This document shows, piece after piece, positions 4,981 to 5,034 of a stretch of 5,034 nucleotides of DNA. The stretch is from an uncultured Tepidimonas sp. (GTDB lineage Bacteria > Pseudomonadota > Gammaproteobacteria > Burkholderiales > Burkholderiaceae_C). How positions within the stretch are numbered: position 1 is the first letter of the stretch; each line of letters begins with the position of its first letter. The position numbers and the translations under genes were made by a program. Below the pieces are notes generated by a model. The model saw only the letters and a list, made by a program, of their open reading frames with translations. It was not told where the DNA came from and did no database searches. The DNA is taken from positions 1 to 5,034 of the forward strand of contig CALEDU010000097.1 of assembly GCA_937949455.1 (NCBI GenBank), written 5' to 3'.

Positions 4981-5034
4981 TCAGGCGTCACCCCGAATGG
5001 GGCAACCAGAGACTGTTCGGCGCGGTGCCCGGTG
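4981..5034. other. Right flank of the IS, unidentified
   Basis: This short tail contains an interrupted palindrome at 4987-5006 (CCCC, loop GAAT, GGGG). It does not continue the rhs sequence expected after base 2354. The plus-strand frame containing RRHPEWGNQRLFGAVPG is open to the window end and reads plausibly, but it is too short to call. Confidence 0.3.

Overview
The window looks like an accessory, rearranged stretch of a high-GC bacterial chromosome. The rhs wording (LYEE..GGVATSYY, YWLHGDHLGS, LPFGETRW, GLYDYNAR) is the style I associate with Chloroflexota (Anaerolineae/Caldilineae-like). This assignment rests on motif memory only and is moderate at best. No housekeeping gene, tRNA, rRNA or CRISPR array is visible.

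Layout from left to right. Bases 1-226 hold the last 51 codons of an unrecognised protein, a small inverted repeat, and a sharp junction near base 225. Bases 227-1396 encode the C-terminal part of an Rhs/YD-repeat protein: the end of the Rhs core, a Gly/Ala-rich hydrophobic region and a short tail with no toxin fold I recognise. Two bases later, and probably translationally coupled, lies a 207-residue membrane protein (1399-2022) in the position where Rhs systems carry an immunity or partner gene. From about 2040 a second, truncated rhs core fragment begins. Its last 189 bp repeat bases 225-413 without gaps at about 89% identity. This core / variable tail / partner / core-again order is the arrangement of orphan rhs cassettes.

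The second rhs copy is cut at base 2354 by an IS21-family insertion sequence. The IS shows a TGTCA terminus, four exact-period 24-bp repeats inside its left end, istA (DDE transposase, D144/D209/E255) and istB (AAA+ helper ATPase with Walker A and B). istA and istB overlap across an eight-unit hexanucleotide repeat that supplies eight in-frame ATG codons for istB. The best candidate right end is base 4980. The sequence beyond it does not resume rhs and gives no target-site duplication, so the locus was rearranged after insertion or the true end lies past the window.

How the parts work together: IstA and IstB form one transposition module (DNA cleavage/joining and target selection). The rhs tail and the membrane ORF may form an effector/partner cassette that lost its long N-terminal rhs part. 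No individual gene is clearly a new system. The most distinctive points are the duplicated rhs cassette boundary, the unassigned rhs tail with its membrane partner, and the hexanucleotide repeat at the istA/istB junction.
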